Of a DNA stretch of 64,000 nucleotides, positions 41,003 to 49,310 are shown one piece after another. The notes beneath the pieces are model-generated. The model had not been told where the DNA came from and did not search any database. It saw nothing but the letters and a program-made list of their open reading frames with translations. The translations under genes were made by a program, and so were the position numbers. The stretch is from the NCBI RefSeq assembly GCF_002863225.1, contig NZ_PKEK01000100.1:1-64000 (forward strand), written 5' to 3'. Source of the stretch: Mycobacterium sp. GTDB taxonomy: Bacteria; Actinomycetota; Actinomycetes; Mycobacteriales; Mycobacteriaceae. The number at the start of each line of letters is the position of its first letter. Position 1 is the stretch's first letter.

Positions 41003-41600
41003 TCCAGCGCCATTGCATCGACTCCCAGGACCGCGCGTCCGGCAGAGCGTCGTGGACCGCGGAGACCACCCCCGGCCACCAGTCGGCTTCGTAATCGTCG
41101 CCGGACAGCCAGCCACCGGGCTTCACTTTGGGCGCCCACGCCTCGATGTCGGCGATGACGCTGTCGTAGTCATGCCGGGCGTCGATGTGCACCCAGGCGA
41201 ACGACTCGTCGGCGAACAGGTCGGCAGCCGCGACAGAGTCGCTGATGAGCAGCTGAATGTCGTCGGCCAGTCCGCAGCTGACGATGTTGCGGTGTAACAA
41301 CCCGGCGAAGGTCCCACCACCGTGGTCGACGGCGTGCCCGTGCGCGTCGGTGTCGGCGACGCCTTCCGGTCCGCTGCCGAGCGCGGTGTCGATGCCGAGG
41401 ATCGTGTTGTGCAGACCAGCTTCGCGGACCACTTCACCGAGGGAACAGATGCTGCGCCCTAGATAGCAGCCCACCTCGGCGAACCAACTGCCATCGGGGA
41501 AATGCGCGGCGGCCTCCTCCTGGTGATGGCGCCACTGGAACCAGCCAGGTATGTCACGCCAGGTCTGCACGGGTTTGTCGAAATCGGTGGCCTTGGTCAT
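40989..41600 (-). CDS. Class I SAM-dependent methyltransferase (Methyltransf_24-like)
   Basis: A 203-residue protein starting at ATG 41600 (MTKATDFDKPVQTWRDIPGWFQW), with GGAAGG 8 bases upstream. The SAM-binding region is FAEVGCYLGRSICSL, the acidic residue is in ILGIDTALG, and WVHIDARHDYDSVIADIEAW and LSGDDY match the family that modifies macrocins, sugars or cephalosporin-like metabolites. The substrate is unknown. Confidence 0.82.
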   Translation of the reverse strand: MTKATDFDKPVQTWRDIPGWFQWRHHQEEAAAHFPDGSWFAEVGCYLGRSICSLGEVVREAGLHNTILGIDTALGSGPEGVADTDAHGHAVDHGGGTFAGLLHRNIVSCGLADDIQLLISDSVAAADLFADESFAWVHIDARHDYDSVIADIEAWAPKVKPGGWLSGDDYEADWWPGVVSAVHDALPDARSWESMQWRWIKPN

Positions 41601-41654
41601 CGGGATAGCCTTCCACGCCAACGCCCGACTTCAAACGCTGCGTAGGGTGGATTT

Positions 41655-42533
41655 GTGACGACACAAAGCCCGCTGCGAGCGGTACGGGACGCATTGGGCA
41701 ACAGCTTGTTCGAAATGGTCGCCGGCCCGGAAGGTCCGTCGGAGCGCGATCGCATCCACAACACACCCGGCCCGCGCTGGTTTGCCGACGATCGTCCGAT
41801 CCGGCGAGTACACGGCGACGCGTCGATGTTCGTCGGCGGGTTACGCGCTCTGCTGTTGCAGTCGCTGCATCCGCTGGCCATGGCCGGTGTCGCCGAGCAC
41901 TCCAACTATCGCGAGGACCCGTGGGGTCGTCTGCAACGCACCAGCACCTTCCTGGCCGAGACGACGTTCGGATCAGCCGTCGACGCCCAGAGCGCTGTCG
42001 ACCGCGTCCGCAGAATCCATGAATGGGTGCACGGAGTCGCCGCCGACGGCAGGCCCTACACGGCCACCGATCCGCACCTGCTGGAGTGGGTGCACATCGC
42101 CGAAGCCGACAGCTTTCTGCGGGCGCATCAGCTCTACGGCGCCGCCCCGCTGGACCAGGCCGGCCGCGACGGCTACGTCGCCGACATGGCCGAGATCGCC
42201 GCCAAACTCGGAGTCGTCGACCCGCCGCGCTCGGAACACGCTCTGGCGCAACGGATCCGCGACTACCGGCCCGAGCTGCGCAGCACCGCCGCCGCCCGCG
42301 ACGCGGCCCGGTTCCTGCTGTTGACGCCGCCGCTGTCGTTGGCGGCGAGGGCCCCGTATGGGGTGCTGACCGCCACCGCGGTGTCCATGCTGCCGTTGTG
42401 GGCCCGGGTTCCGCTGCTGCTTCCCTACTTTCCGCCCGTCGAGCTCACCGTCGTACGCGGCATCGGCCGCGTACTGGTCGGCGGCCTCCGGTGGGTGCTT
42501 CCGGCTCCCGAAGAAGTCAGCGCCGGCCGGTGA
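41655..42533 (+). CDS. DUF2236 family (oxygenase MpaB-type) protein
   Basis: A 292-residue protein. HGDASMFVGGLRALLLQSLHPLAMAGVAEHS and LLEWVHIAEADSFLRAHQLYG carry the conserved His and Arg/Asp pattern of DUF2236, a heme-containing family related to latex-clearing protein and MpaB oxygenases. The C-terminal APYGVLTATAVSMLPLWARVPLLLPYFPP is hydrophobic and may associate with membrane. Substrate unknown. It converges with pdxT and overlaps it by 17 bases. Confidence 0.86.
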   Translation: MTTQSPLRAVRDALGNSLFEMVAGPEGPSERDRIHNTPGPRWFADDRPIRRVHGDASMFVGGLRALLLQSLHPLAMAGVAEHSNYREDPWGRLQRTSTFLAETTFGSAVDAQSAVDRVRRIHEWVHGVAADGRPYTATDPHLLEWVHIAEADSFLRAHQLYGAAPLDQAGRDGYVADMAEIAAKLGVVDPPRSEHALAQRIRDYRPELRSTAAARDAARFLLLTPPLSLAARAPYGVLTATAVSMLPLWARVPLLLPYFPPVELTVVRGIGRVLVGGLRWVLPAPEEVSAGR

Positions 42534-43113
42534 CGATGTCGACGAACAGCTGGTGAATACGCCGGTCGTTGGTCACCTCGGGGTGAAACGCCGTCGCCAG
42601 CACCGAGCCTTGCCGCACCGCGACGGCGTGCTCCGCGGCCCGCGCCAGCACTTGCACACCCGCGCCGACCCGCTCCACCCACGGCGCCCGGATGAAGACC
42701 GCGTGCACCGGGTCGTCGAGCCCGTCGAACGCGACGTCGCCTTCGAACGAATCGACCTGACGCCCAAAGGCATTGCGCCGCACGGTGATGTCCACCGCTG
42801 ACAGCGGCAGTGCCTCACGCCCGGCGGTTCCGGCGTCACGAATCTCGCTGGCCAGCAATATCATTCCCGCGCACGCGCCGTAGGCGGGCAGCCCGTCGGC
42901 CAACCTGGAACGCAGCGGTTCCAGCAATTCGAGTTCGCGCAGCAGGTGACTCATCGTGGTGGACTCCCCGCCGGGAATCACCAGCCCGTCGACCGCCTCG
43001 AGTTCGGCGCGACGCCGCACACCGATCGCCTCAGCACCGACATCGCGCAGCGCCGCCAGGTGCTCGCGGACGTCGCCCTGCAGCGCCAGTACGCCGACGC
43101 GTGGAGCACTCAC
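42517..43113 (-). CDS. pdxT: Pyridoxal 5'-phosphate synthase glutaminase subunit PdxT
   Basis: Class I glutamine amidotransferase that passes ammonia to PdxS for vitamin B6 synthesis. The 198-residue protein has PGGESTTMSHLL, the nucleophile Cys81 in AYGACAGMI, and the catalytic His177 and Glu179 in AFHPEVT. GTG 43113 overlaps the tesB TGA as GTGA, so the two genes are coupled. It corresponds to Rv2604c. Confidence 0.96.
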   Translation of the reverse strand: MSAPRVGVLALQGDVREHLAALRDVGAEAIGVRRRAELEAVDGLVIPGGESTTMSHLLRELELLEPLRSRLADGLPAYGACAGMILLASEIRDAGTAGREALPLSAVDITVRRNAFGRQVDSFEGDVAFDGLDDPVHAVFIRAPWVERVGAGVQVLARAAEHAVAVRQGSVLATAFHPEVTNDRRIHQLFVDIVTGRR

Positions 43114-43955
43114 TGGCCGGACGGCCGCTGCTCGCTCGGAACGCGCGTGAGGCCCTCTTGCATGACGGCGGCGACCATTTCGCCGTACTGGTTGAAGATC
43201 TTGCCCTGGCACAGCGCCCGGCCGCCGCATGCGGACGGGGACGACTGGTCGTAGAGCAACCATTCATCGGCCCGGAACACCCGCATGAACCACATCGCGT
43301 GATCCAGCGAGGCCACCTGCAGGTGCTCCCGCTCGTCGAGGTGGGTGACCTGCGCCGACCCCAACAGGGTCAGGTCGCTCATGTAGGCCAGCGCACAGAT
43401 GTGCAGCACCGGATCGTCCGGCAGCGGATCGCGATGCCTGAACCAGACCTGCTGCTGGGCGGCCTTGCCCGGCAGTCGATGGACCTGGTCGCGTGGGACG
43501 ATCCGGATGTCCCATTCCTGGAACTGCTTGAACCCGTCGTCGTCGAACACCTTCATCGACTTGAGCCCCGGCAGATCGTCGGGCGGCGGCGCCGACGGCA
43601 TCACGTCCTGATGGTGGATGCCGTCCTGGTCGGTCTGAAACGACGCCGACATCGAGAAGATTGTCTTTCCATGCTGGATCGCGTTGACCCGACGGGTGCA
43701 GAACGAACCGCCGTCACGCAACCGCTCGACGACGAAAACTGTTGGCGCCGAAGAATCTCCGGGCCGGATGAAGTAGCCGTGCAGGGAGTGCACCAGAAAA
43801 TGCGGGTCGACCGTGCGGACCGCGGACACCAGCGACTGGCCCGCGACCTGCCCGCCGAAGGTGCGCTGGAAGTTGCCCTGTTCGGGGCTGAACACACTCC
43901 CCCGGTAGATGTCGACCTCGAGTTGTTCGAGGTCGAGGATCTTTTCGATCGACAC
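43110..43955 (-). CDS. tesB: Acyl-CoA thioesterase II
   Basis: Double-hotdog thioesterase that hydrolyses acyl-CoAs to free acids. The 281-residue protein starts MSIEKILDLEQLEVDIYRGSVFSP, and shows FGGQVAGQSLVSAVRTVD, LHGYFIRPGDSSAP and MWFMRVFRADEWLLYDQSSP, typical of TesB. It sits 9 bases after pdxS and 4 bases overlapped with pdxT, so it is embedded in the B6 operon, as Rv2605c is in M. tuberculosis; a functional link is not obvious. Confidence 0.94.
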   Translation of the reverse strand: MSIEKILDLEQLEVDIYRGSVFSPEQGNFQRTFGGQVAGQSLVSAVRTVDPHFLVHSLHGYFIRPGDSSAPTVFVVERLRDGGSFCTRRVNAIQHGKTIFSMSASFQTDQDGIHHQDVMPSAPPPDDLPGLKSMKVFDDDGFKQFQEWDIRIVPRDQVHRLPGKAAQQQVWFRHRDPLPDDPVLHICALAYMSDLTLLGSAQVTHLDEREHLQVASLDHAMWFMRVFRADEWLLYDQSSPSACGGRALCQGKIFNQYGEMVAAVMQEGLTRVPSEQRPSGQ

Positions 43956-43964
43956 GGACTGTTT

Positions 43965-44870
43965 TTACCAGCCGCGCTGCGCCAGGCGATGCGGCTCCGG
44001 CACCTGCTCGACGTTGATCCCCACCATCGCCTCGCCCAGTCCGCGGGACACCTTGGCCAGCACATCGGGGTCGTCGTAGAAGGTGGTGGCCTTCACGATC
44101 GCCGCGGCGCGCTGAGCCGGATCCCCGGACTTGAAGATTCCCGAGCCGACGAACACGCCCTCGGCACCGAGCTGCATCATCATCGCCGCATCGGCCGGGG
44201 TGGCGATGCCGCCCGCGGTGAACAGGGTCACCGGCAGTTTGCCGGCCCGGGCGACCTCCACGACGAGGTCGTAGGGCGCCTGCAATTCCTTTGCCGCAAC
44301 AAACAATTCGTCCTCAGACAACGAGCCGAGCCGGCGGATCTCTCCCCCGATGGCCCGCATGTGCGTGGTCGCGTTGGACACGTCGCCGGTGCCCGCCTCG
44401 CCTTTGGAGCGGATCATCGCCGCCCCCTCGTTGATCCGCCGCAACGCCTCACCGAGATTGGTCGCGCCGCAGACGAATGGCGCGGTGAACTTCCACTTGT
44501 CGATGTGGTGGGTGTAGTCGGCCGGGGTCAGCACCTCGGACTCGTCGATGTAGTCCACACCGAGGCTCTGCAGGATCTGCGCCTCGACGAAATGGCCGAT
44601 CCGCGCTTTGGCCATGACCGGGATGGTGACCGCCGAGATGATGCCCTCGATCATGTCGGGGTCGCTCATCCGGGACACCCCGCCCTGGGCGCGGATGTCG
44701 GCGGGCACCCGCTCGAGCGCCATCACCGCGACGGCGCCGGCGGCCTCGGCGATCCGGGCCTGCTCGGGGGTGACGACGTCCATGATGACGCCGCCCTTGA
44801 GCATCTCGGCCATGCCGCGCTTGACCCGCGCGGTCCCGGTCCGCCCGTTCGACGACGCGGCGCTATCCAC
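43965..44870 (-). CDS. pdxS: Pyridoxal 5'-phosphate synthase subunit PdxS
   Basis: TIM-barrel lyase that builds PLP from ribose 5-phosphate, glyceraldehyde 3-phosphate and ammonia from PdxT. The 301-residue protein contains VKRGMAEMLKGGVIMDVVTPEQARIAE, the Schiff-base Lys88 in MAKARIGH, and IRSKGEAGTGDV plus FTAGGIATPADAAMMMQLGAEGVFVGSGIFKS. All the key residues seem present. It is the first gene of pdxS-tesB-pdxT. Confidence 0.97.
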   Translation of the reverse strand: MDSAASSNGRTGTARVKRGMAEMLKGGVIMDVVTPEQARIAEAAGAVAVMALERVPADIRAQGGVSRMSDPDMIEGIISAVTIPVMAKARIGHFVEAQILQSLGVDYIDESEVLTPADYTHHIDKWKFTAPFVCGATNLGEALRRINEGAAMIRSKGEAGTGDVSNATTHMRAIGGEIRRLGSLSEDELFVAAKELQAPYDLVVEVARAGKLPVTLFTAGGIATPADAAMMMQLGAEGVFVGSGIFKSGDPAQRAAAIVKATTFYDDPDVLAKVSRGLGEAMVGINVEQVPEPHRLAQRGW

Positions 44871-44938
44871 TGCTGATCTCCTTCACTGGGTGACACCCAA
44901 TTCTAGGGGTGGATGCCAAATCCTATTTTCCAGGCGTC

Positions 44939-45979
44939 TCAGCGGATCGATTGCAGCTGCCGGGGCCGGTCCGGCGCCCCTGCCAGCGTCACTGCCTCGG
45001 TGAGCAGCTCGGAGAGCTGCAGGGGGTACACCGTCTCGCCGGCATCGGTCAGTGCGGCGATGTCGGCAGGCTCACACCAGCGGTGGTCGTGGATGTAGCG
45101 GTTCTCCAGTTCGGTGCGGCCGGTAATCGACGGCTCGAAGCGCTGGGTCCGGTAGACGAAGAAGAATTCCTCGCTGTCGATCTCGGCCCCGTTGAACTCG
45201 AACACGGCGTCGCGCCGCCAAATCGGGCCGATCATGGCGGCAGCGTCGACGCGCAGGCCCGTCTCCTCGGCGAGTTCGCGCGCGGCCGCTTGAGCGAGTG
45301 ATTCGCCGTCGCCGACCTGACCGCCGACGGTGAACCACCAGCGCGCCGCCGGACCGTCGGTCGCGGGGTCGGACCCGCACAGCAGGAGCACGGCGCCGGT
45401 CTCGTCGAGGAGCACCACCCGCGCCGAGGTGCGCCGGCCGGCGGCGGGATGGTCGGCGTGGTGGAGCGCTTGCGAGCGCTCCGTGATCTCGAAATAGCTT
45501 GGCAACTTGGCGGTTCCGGCCAGCCGGAACAACTGGACCAAACGCCGCTCGCGGAGCGCGAGCGTGTCGCGCACCGCGTCGTTGTGAAATCGACGGGCCA
45601 GCATCACCCTGGCTTCGGCGTCGGCCAACTCGGCGATCAGGCCGGCAGGCACCGCCGCCGGATCGATCATGGCCAACGCGGCCGCAAGCTCGTTCTCGCA
45701 ACTCTCCCGCGCCCGTCGCCCGGCGCTCTCGGCCGCATCGGCACGCGCGACCAACTCCCCGGCCCGGTCGTCGGGATACCCGCCGAAGGCGTTGACCGCC
45801 ACCGCGCGGGCCACCACGGCGCGCCGCGCCAGCGCGGCGTCGAGCGCCTGCCAGGACAGGTCGTACCGCACATGCAGGCGGTCCAGCCGGTTCGCCACCC
45901 GCACGCCCCACACGACAAACCCGACCACCACGGCCAGCAGCGCGACCAGGGCCGCGACCAACCCCACCGTCCACCACAT
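44939..45979 (-). CDS. Membrane-anchored NUDIX hydrolase (Rv2609c family)
   Basis: The 346-residue protein has an N-terminal membrane helix (TVGLVAALVALLAVVVGFVVWG), a helical region (about residues 30-170) recalling the LemA-like coiled segment, and a C-terminal NUDIX domain. The NUDIX box GQVGDGESLAQAAARELAEETGL fits Gx5Ex7REUxEExGU exactly, so catalysis on a nucleoside diphosphate-linked substrate is likely. Its ATG shares one base with the end of the pimA gene, and the operon context suggests a link with phosphoinositide mannoside synthesis. Confidence 0.88.
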   Translation of the reverse strand: MWWTVGLVAALVALLAVVVGFVVWGVRVANRLDRLHVRYDLSWQALDAALARRAVVARAVAVNAFGGYPDDRAGELVARADAAESAGRRARESCENELAAALAMIDPAAVPAGLIAELADAEARVMLARRFHNDAVRDTLALRERRLVQLFRLAGTAKLPSYFEITERSQALHHADHPAAGRRTSARVVLLDETGAVLLLCGSDPATDGPAARWWFTVGGQVGDGESLAQAAARELAEETGLRVDAAAMIGPIWRRDAVFEFNGAEIDSEEFFFVYRTQRFEPSITGRTELENRYIHDHRWCEPADIAALTDAGETVYPLQLSELLTEAVTLAGAPDRPRQLQSIR

Positions 45980-47103
45980 CAGCTCGCCACCTGGACCTTG
46001 GCGCCGCTGACCGCGACCGTCTCGTAGACCCGCATGATCTGATTCGCCACCACCGGCCAGTCGTACCGGCGTACCGCCTGCCGTCCGGCCTCGGCATAGC
46101 GCTTGGCCAGCGTTTCATCCTCGAGCACCGCGATCAGGCCGTCGGCGAGCGCGGCGCTGTCGTCGACGCTGACCAGGCGACCCGCTTCCCCATCGCGCAG
46201 GACCTGCCGGAATGCGTGCAGATCGCTGGCCACCACCGGCGTGCCGGCGGCCATCGCCTCGACCAGCACGATGCCGAAGCTCTCCCCTCCCAGGTGGGGG
46301 GCGCAGTAGACGTCGGCGCTGCGCATCGCCGAGGCCTTCGCGGCGTCGTCCACCAGACCGAGGAATCGCAGGTGGCCGGCCAATCGTCCGACCTTCTCGC
46401 GCAGCTCCTCCTCGTCGCCACGACCGACGATCAGCACCTGCAAACCCGGAAACCGCTCGACCAGAGTGGGCAGCGCGTCGATGAGCACCGCCATGCCCTT
46501 GCGGGGCTCGTCGTAGCGACCCAGGAACAGCACCGTCTTGGCCGGCCGGGGATACCCGTCGAGCAGCGGCGCCGAGGCCATCGCCGTCACGTCGACGCCG
46601 TTGGGTATCTCCACCGCGTCCGATCCCAGGGCCTCCATCTGCCAGCGCCGGGCCAGGTCGGACACCGCGATGCGGCCGACGATCTTCTCCTGCATAGGCC
46701 GCAGCAGCCCCTGGACGACGGACAGTGTCAGCGATTTGGTGGTCGAGGTGTGGAAAGTGGCCACGATGGGCCCCTCGGCAATCCGTAACGCCCACATCGA
46801 CACGCTGGGCGCATTGGGTTCGTGCACATGCAGCACGTCGAACTCGCCTTCGGTCAGCCAGCGCCGGACCTTGCCGTGCACGGCCGGGCTGACCTGTACA
46901 CGGGCCACCGAGCCGTTGTAGGGAATCGGCACGGCCCGGCCCGCCGAGACCACGTACTCGGGCAGCGACACATGCGGTGACGCGGGCGCCAGCACGCTGA
47001 CGTCCTGACCGCGGTCGCGCATCACCTCGGCTAGCTGCAGCACGTGCGACTGCACGCCGCCCGGCACGTCGAACGAATACGGACACACCATGCCGATCCG
47101 CAT
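45979..47103 (-). CDS. pimA: Phosphatidyl-myo-inositol alpha-mannosyltransferase PimA
   Basis: GT4 glycosyltransferase that transfers the first mannose from GDP-mannose to phosphatidylinositol on the inner membrane face. The 374-residue protein starts MRIGMVCPYSFDVPGGVQSHVLQLAE, with PNGVDV, GRYDEPRKGMAVLIDALP and the sugar-nucleotide EX7E motif in GESFGIVLVEAMAAGTPVV. ATG 47103 overlaps the acyltransferase stop (TGATG), so translation is coupled. The order pgsA, acyltransferase, pimA follows the biosynthetic pathway of PIM lipids. Confidence 0.96.
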   Translation of the reverse strand: MRIGMVCPYSFDVPGGVQSHVLQLAEVMRDRGQDVSVLAPASPHVSLPEYVVSAGRAVPIPYNGSVARVQVSPAVHGKVRRWLTEGEFDVLHVHEPNAPSVSMWALRIAEGPIVATFHTSTTKSLTLSVVQGLLRPMQEKIVGRIAVSDLARRWQMEALGSDAVEIPNGVDVTAMASAPLLDGYPRPAKTVLFLGRYDEPRKGMAVLIDALPTLVERFPGLQVLIVGRGDEEELREKVGRLAGHLRFLGLVDDAAKASAMRSADVYCAPHLGGESFGIVLVEAMAAGTPVVASDLHAFRQVLRDGEAGRLVSVDDSAALADGLIAVLEDETLAKRYAEAGRQAVRRYDWPVVANQIMRVYETVAVSGAKVQVAS

Positions 47104-48089
47104 CAGCTGTGCCCGTGCTTCCCGTGCCGCTCCCCCTCGGCAGGCGAAACCCCCAATCGAGCCTGGCGCTCGTCGGACAGATCGGCCAGCCACTGTGGCT
47201 GGAGCATGTGCCAATCGGCGGGATGCGCAGCGATGTTGCGGGCAAACTCGTCGGCCAGTGCCTGGGTGACGACACCGACATCGCCGCTGCTGCAATCCAG
47301 CGGCGGGAAGAACGTGACGTGGCAGTCGTCGCCCTCGTACCAGGAGTGCACGGGCAGCAGCGCTGCCCCGGTGGTGATCGCCAGCTTCGCCGGACCGGCC
47401 GGCATCCGCGTCGGCTCGCCGAAGAAGTTCACTTGAACGCCGGTACGACCGAGATCCCGCTCGGCCATCAGGCACACGAATTTGTTGTCATTCAGCCGTT
47501 CGCTGAGTAGCGGGAACGGTGGCTGCTCCCCGCCCGACAACGGAATCACCTCGAAGCCAAGGCTTTCCCGGTACTCGACGAACCGCCGGTACAGCGACTC
47601 GGGTTTCAGTCGCTCGGCGACAGTGGTGAATCGGCCGTAGGTCTGCGTCAGCCACACCCCCGCCAGATCCCAGTTGCCGCTGTGCGGCAACGCCACCACA
47701 GCACCGCGCCCGTTGGCCAGCGCCGACTCCAGATGTTCCTGGCCGGTGACGTTCTCGGCGAGCCGCTGACCGAGCTGGTGCTGATCCATCGACGGTAACC
47801 GGAACGCCTCGCGCCAATAGCGGGCGTAGGACGCCAGCGACGCCCGGATCAGGCTGGGGGGAACATCTTTCGGCTCGACGCCGATGACGCGGGCAAGATT
47901 CTTGCGGAGCTGTTCCGGGCCCCCGCCACGGGACGCGTACAGCGCTCCCGCGTCGAACATGTTGCGCGCAGCGAATTCCGGCATGGTGCGCACGGTCAGC
48001 CAACCGGCCGCGTACCCCCAGTCGGCAATTCGACTGCTGAGCGAACCACCACTGATGCCAGGAAGTTTCAGGCCAGACGGGACGATCAC
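47103..48089 (-). CDS. patA: PIM acyltransferase (PatA, Rv2611c type)
   Basis: Acyltransferase that adds a fatty acid to the mannose of PIM lipids at the membrane. The 328-residue protein has the catalytic HX4D motif HSGNWD, GRYTTVAERLKPESLYRRFVEYRESLGFEV-like text (FTTVAERLKPESLYRRF), and the second conserved block CLMAERDLGRTGVQVNFFGEPTRMPAGPAKLA. GTG 48089 overlaps the pgsA stop as GTGA. Residues after the start differ from M. tuberculosis PatA but the body aligns well from memory. Confidence 0.93.
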   Translation of the reverse strand: MIVPSGLKLPGISGGSLSSRIADWGYAAGWLTVRTMPEFAARNMFDAGALYASRGGGPEQLRKNLARVIGVEPKDVPPSLIRASLASYARYWREAFRLPSMDQHQLGQRLAENVTGQEHLESALANGRGAVVALPHSGNWDLAGVWLTQTYGRFTTVAERLKPESLYRRFVEYRESLGFEVIPLSGGEQPPFPLLSERLNDNKFVCLMAERDLGRTGVQVNFFGEPTRMPAGPAKLAITTGAALLPVHSWYEGDDCHVTFFPPLDCSSGDVGVVTQALADEFARNIAAHPADWHMLQPQWLADLSDERQARLGVSPAEGERHGKHGHS

Positions 48090-48742
48090 GTCTCGGCCTC
48101 TCCCGACTCTCCCGGCGGCGGCAGCGACGTCGCCGCACCGGTCGAGCGCCGTACGGTGTGCAACCGCTGGGCGCAGGTGACCATGCTCGCCGCGGCCAGC
48201 AGCCACATGGCGATCGGCAACGCCCACGGCAGCGGGACCACCGGGAAGTCGGACAGCCCCGCCCCGACCAGCACGATGATCAAGCGTTCGGGTCGTTCGA
48301 TGAGGCCGCCGTCGCCGCGCAGACCACTGGCCTCGGCACGGGCCTTGATGTAGGAGATGACCTGCGAGGTCACCAGACAGATCAGGGTCGCCACGACCAG
48401 CGGCCTACTGCCCAGGCTGAACGCCGCCCACCAGGCCAGCCCACAGAACACCGCGCCGTCGCTGATGCGATCGCAGGTGGCATCCAGCACCGCGCCAAAA
48501 CGTGTGCCGCCGCCGCTTTCTCGCGCCATCGCGCCGTCGACCATGTCGAACATCACGAAGAACCAGATCACCACGGTGCCGGCGAACAGCCGGCCGGTCG
48601 GAAACAGTGTCAACGCGGCCAGCACCGCGGCCGCGGTGGCGAAGATCGTCACGCCGTCTGCGGTGAACCCCGCGTGCAGCAACGCCCGTGCCACCGGTGT
48701 GGTGACTCGCGCGACTCCCTCGCGGGACAGCAGCTTACTCAA
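48086..48742 (-). CDS. pgsA: Phosphatidylinositol phosphate synthase (CDP-alcohol phosphatidyltransferase)
   Basis: Integral membrane enzyme joining CDP-diacylglycerol to inositol phosphate, the first step to PIM, LM and LAM. The 218-residue protein has the complete catalytic motif D-x2-D-G-x2-A-R-x8-G-x3-D-x3-D in DMVDGAMARESGGGTRFGAVLDATCD, and about six membrane helices. It starts MSKLLSREGVARVTTPVARALL, 13 bases after the HIT-protein stop. Confidence 0.95.
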   Translation of the reverse strand: MSKLLSREGVARVTTPVARALLHAGFTADGVTIFATAAAVLAALTLFPTGRLFAGTVVIWFFVMFDMVDGAMARESGGGTRFGAVLDATCDRISDGAVFCGLAWWAAFSLGSRPLVVATLICLVTSQVISYIKARAEASGLRGDGGLIERPERLIIVLVGAGLSDFPVVPLPWALPIAMWLLAAASMVTCAQRLHTVRRSTGAATSLPPPGESGEAET

Positions 48743-48755
48743 CGGCGATGCTCAC

Positions 48756-49310
48756 TCATGATTGCCGAATCCACTCGGCGGCGAGTAGTTGGCGGGTGTC
48801 ACGCAGCAACTGCGGAATCACTTTGGAGTCGCCGATGATCGTGATGAAGTTGGCATCGCCGCCCCACCGCGGCACCACATGCACGTGCAGGTGCTCGGCC
48901 AGCGAGCCGCCCGCCGAGTGGCCGAGATTGACTCCGACGTTGAATCCGTGTGGGCGCGAGACGGTTTTGATGACGCGAATCGCCTTCTGAATGAACGCCA
49001 TCAGCTCGCTGCTTTCCGGCTCGGTCAGATCCTCGAGTTCGGAGAGCCGGCGGTACGGCACCACCATCAGGTGGCCGGGGTTGTATGGATACAGGTTCAG
49101 CACGGCGTAGACCAGCTCGCCACGCGCCACCACCAGACCGTCTTCGTCGGACAGCTGCGGGATGTCGGTGAAGGGCTGTTCCTTGTTGCCGTTGTCCTGC
49201 TTGAGTGGACCCTCGGCCAGGTAGCTCATCCGGTACGGCGTCCACAACCGCTGCAGGTGGTCCGCTTCGCCGGCGCCCCGGTCGACGAGACTCGAGTCGT
49301 CCTCAGTCAC
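48756..49310 (-). CDS. HIT-domain protein, diadenosine tetraphosphate phosphorylase-like (Rv2613c family)
   Basis: A 184-residue nucleotide-binding protein with the histidine triad EHLHVHVVPRW, LGHSAGGSL upstream of it, and LWTPYRMSYL near the N-terminus. The M. tuberculosis homologue is reported as an Ap4A phosphorylase. GTG 49310 is chosen because AAGGTGA lies 6 bases upstream; a GTG two codons earlier (49316) abuts that site. The start lies within the end of thrS, so coupling with thrS is likely; synthetases make Ap4A, which this enzyme could remove. Confidence 0.92.
   Translation of the reverse strand: MTEDDSSLVDRGAGEADHLQRLWTPYRMSYLAEGPLKQDNGNKEQPFTDIPQLSDEDGLVVARGELVYAVLNLYPYNPGHLMVVPYRRLSELEDLTEPESSELMAFIQKAIRVIKTVSRPHGFNVGVNLGHSAGGSLAEHLHVHVVPRWGGDANFITIIGDSKVIPQLLRDTRQLLAAEWIRQS

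Noticed and set aside
42810..44876. 688-codon plus-strand frame opposite pdxT, tesB and pdxS
   Set aside because: It spans three real minus-strand genes and has His/Arg-rich shadow composition; no motif supports it.
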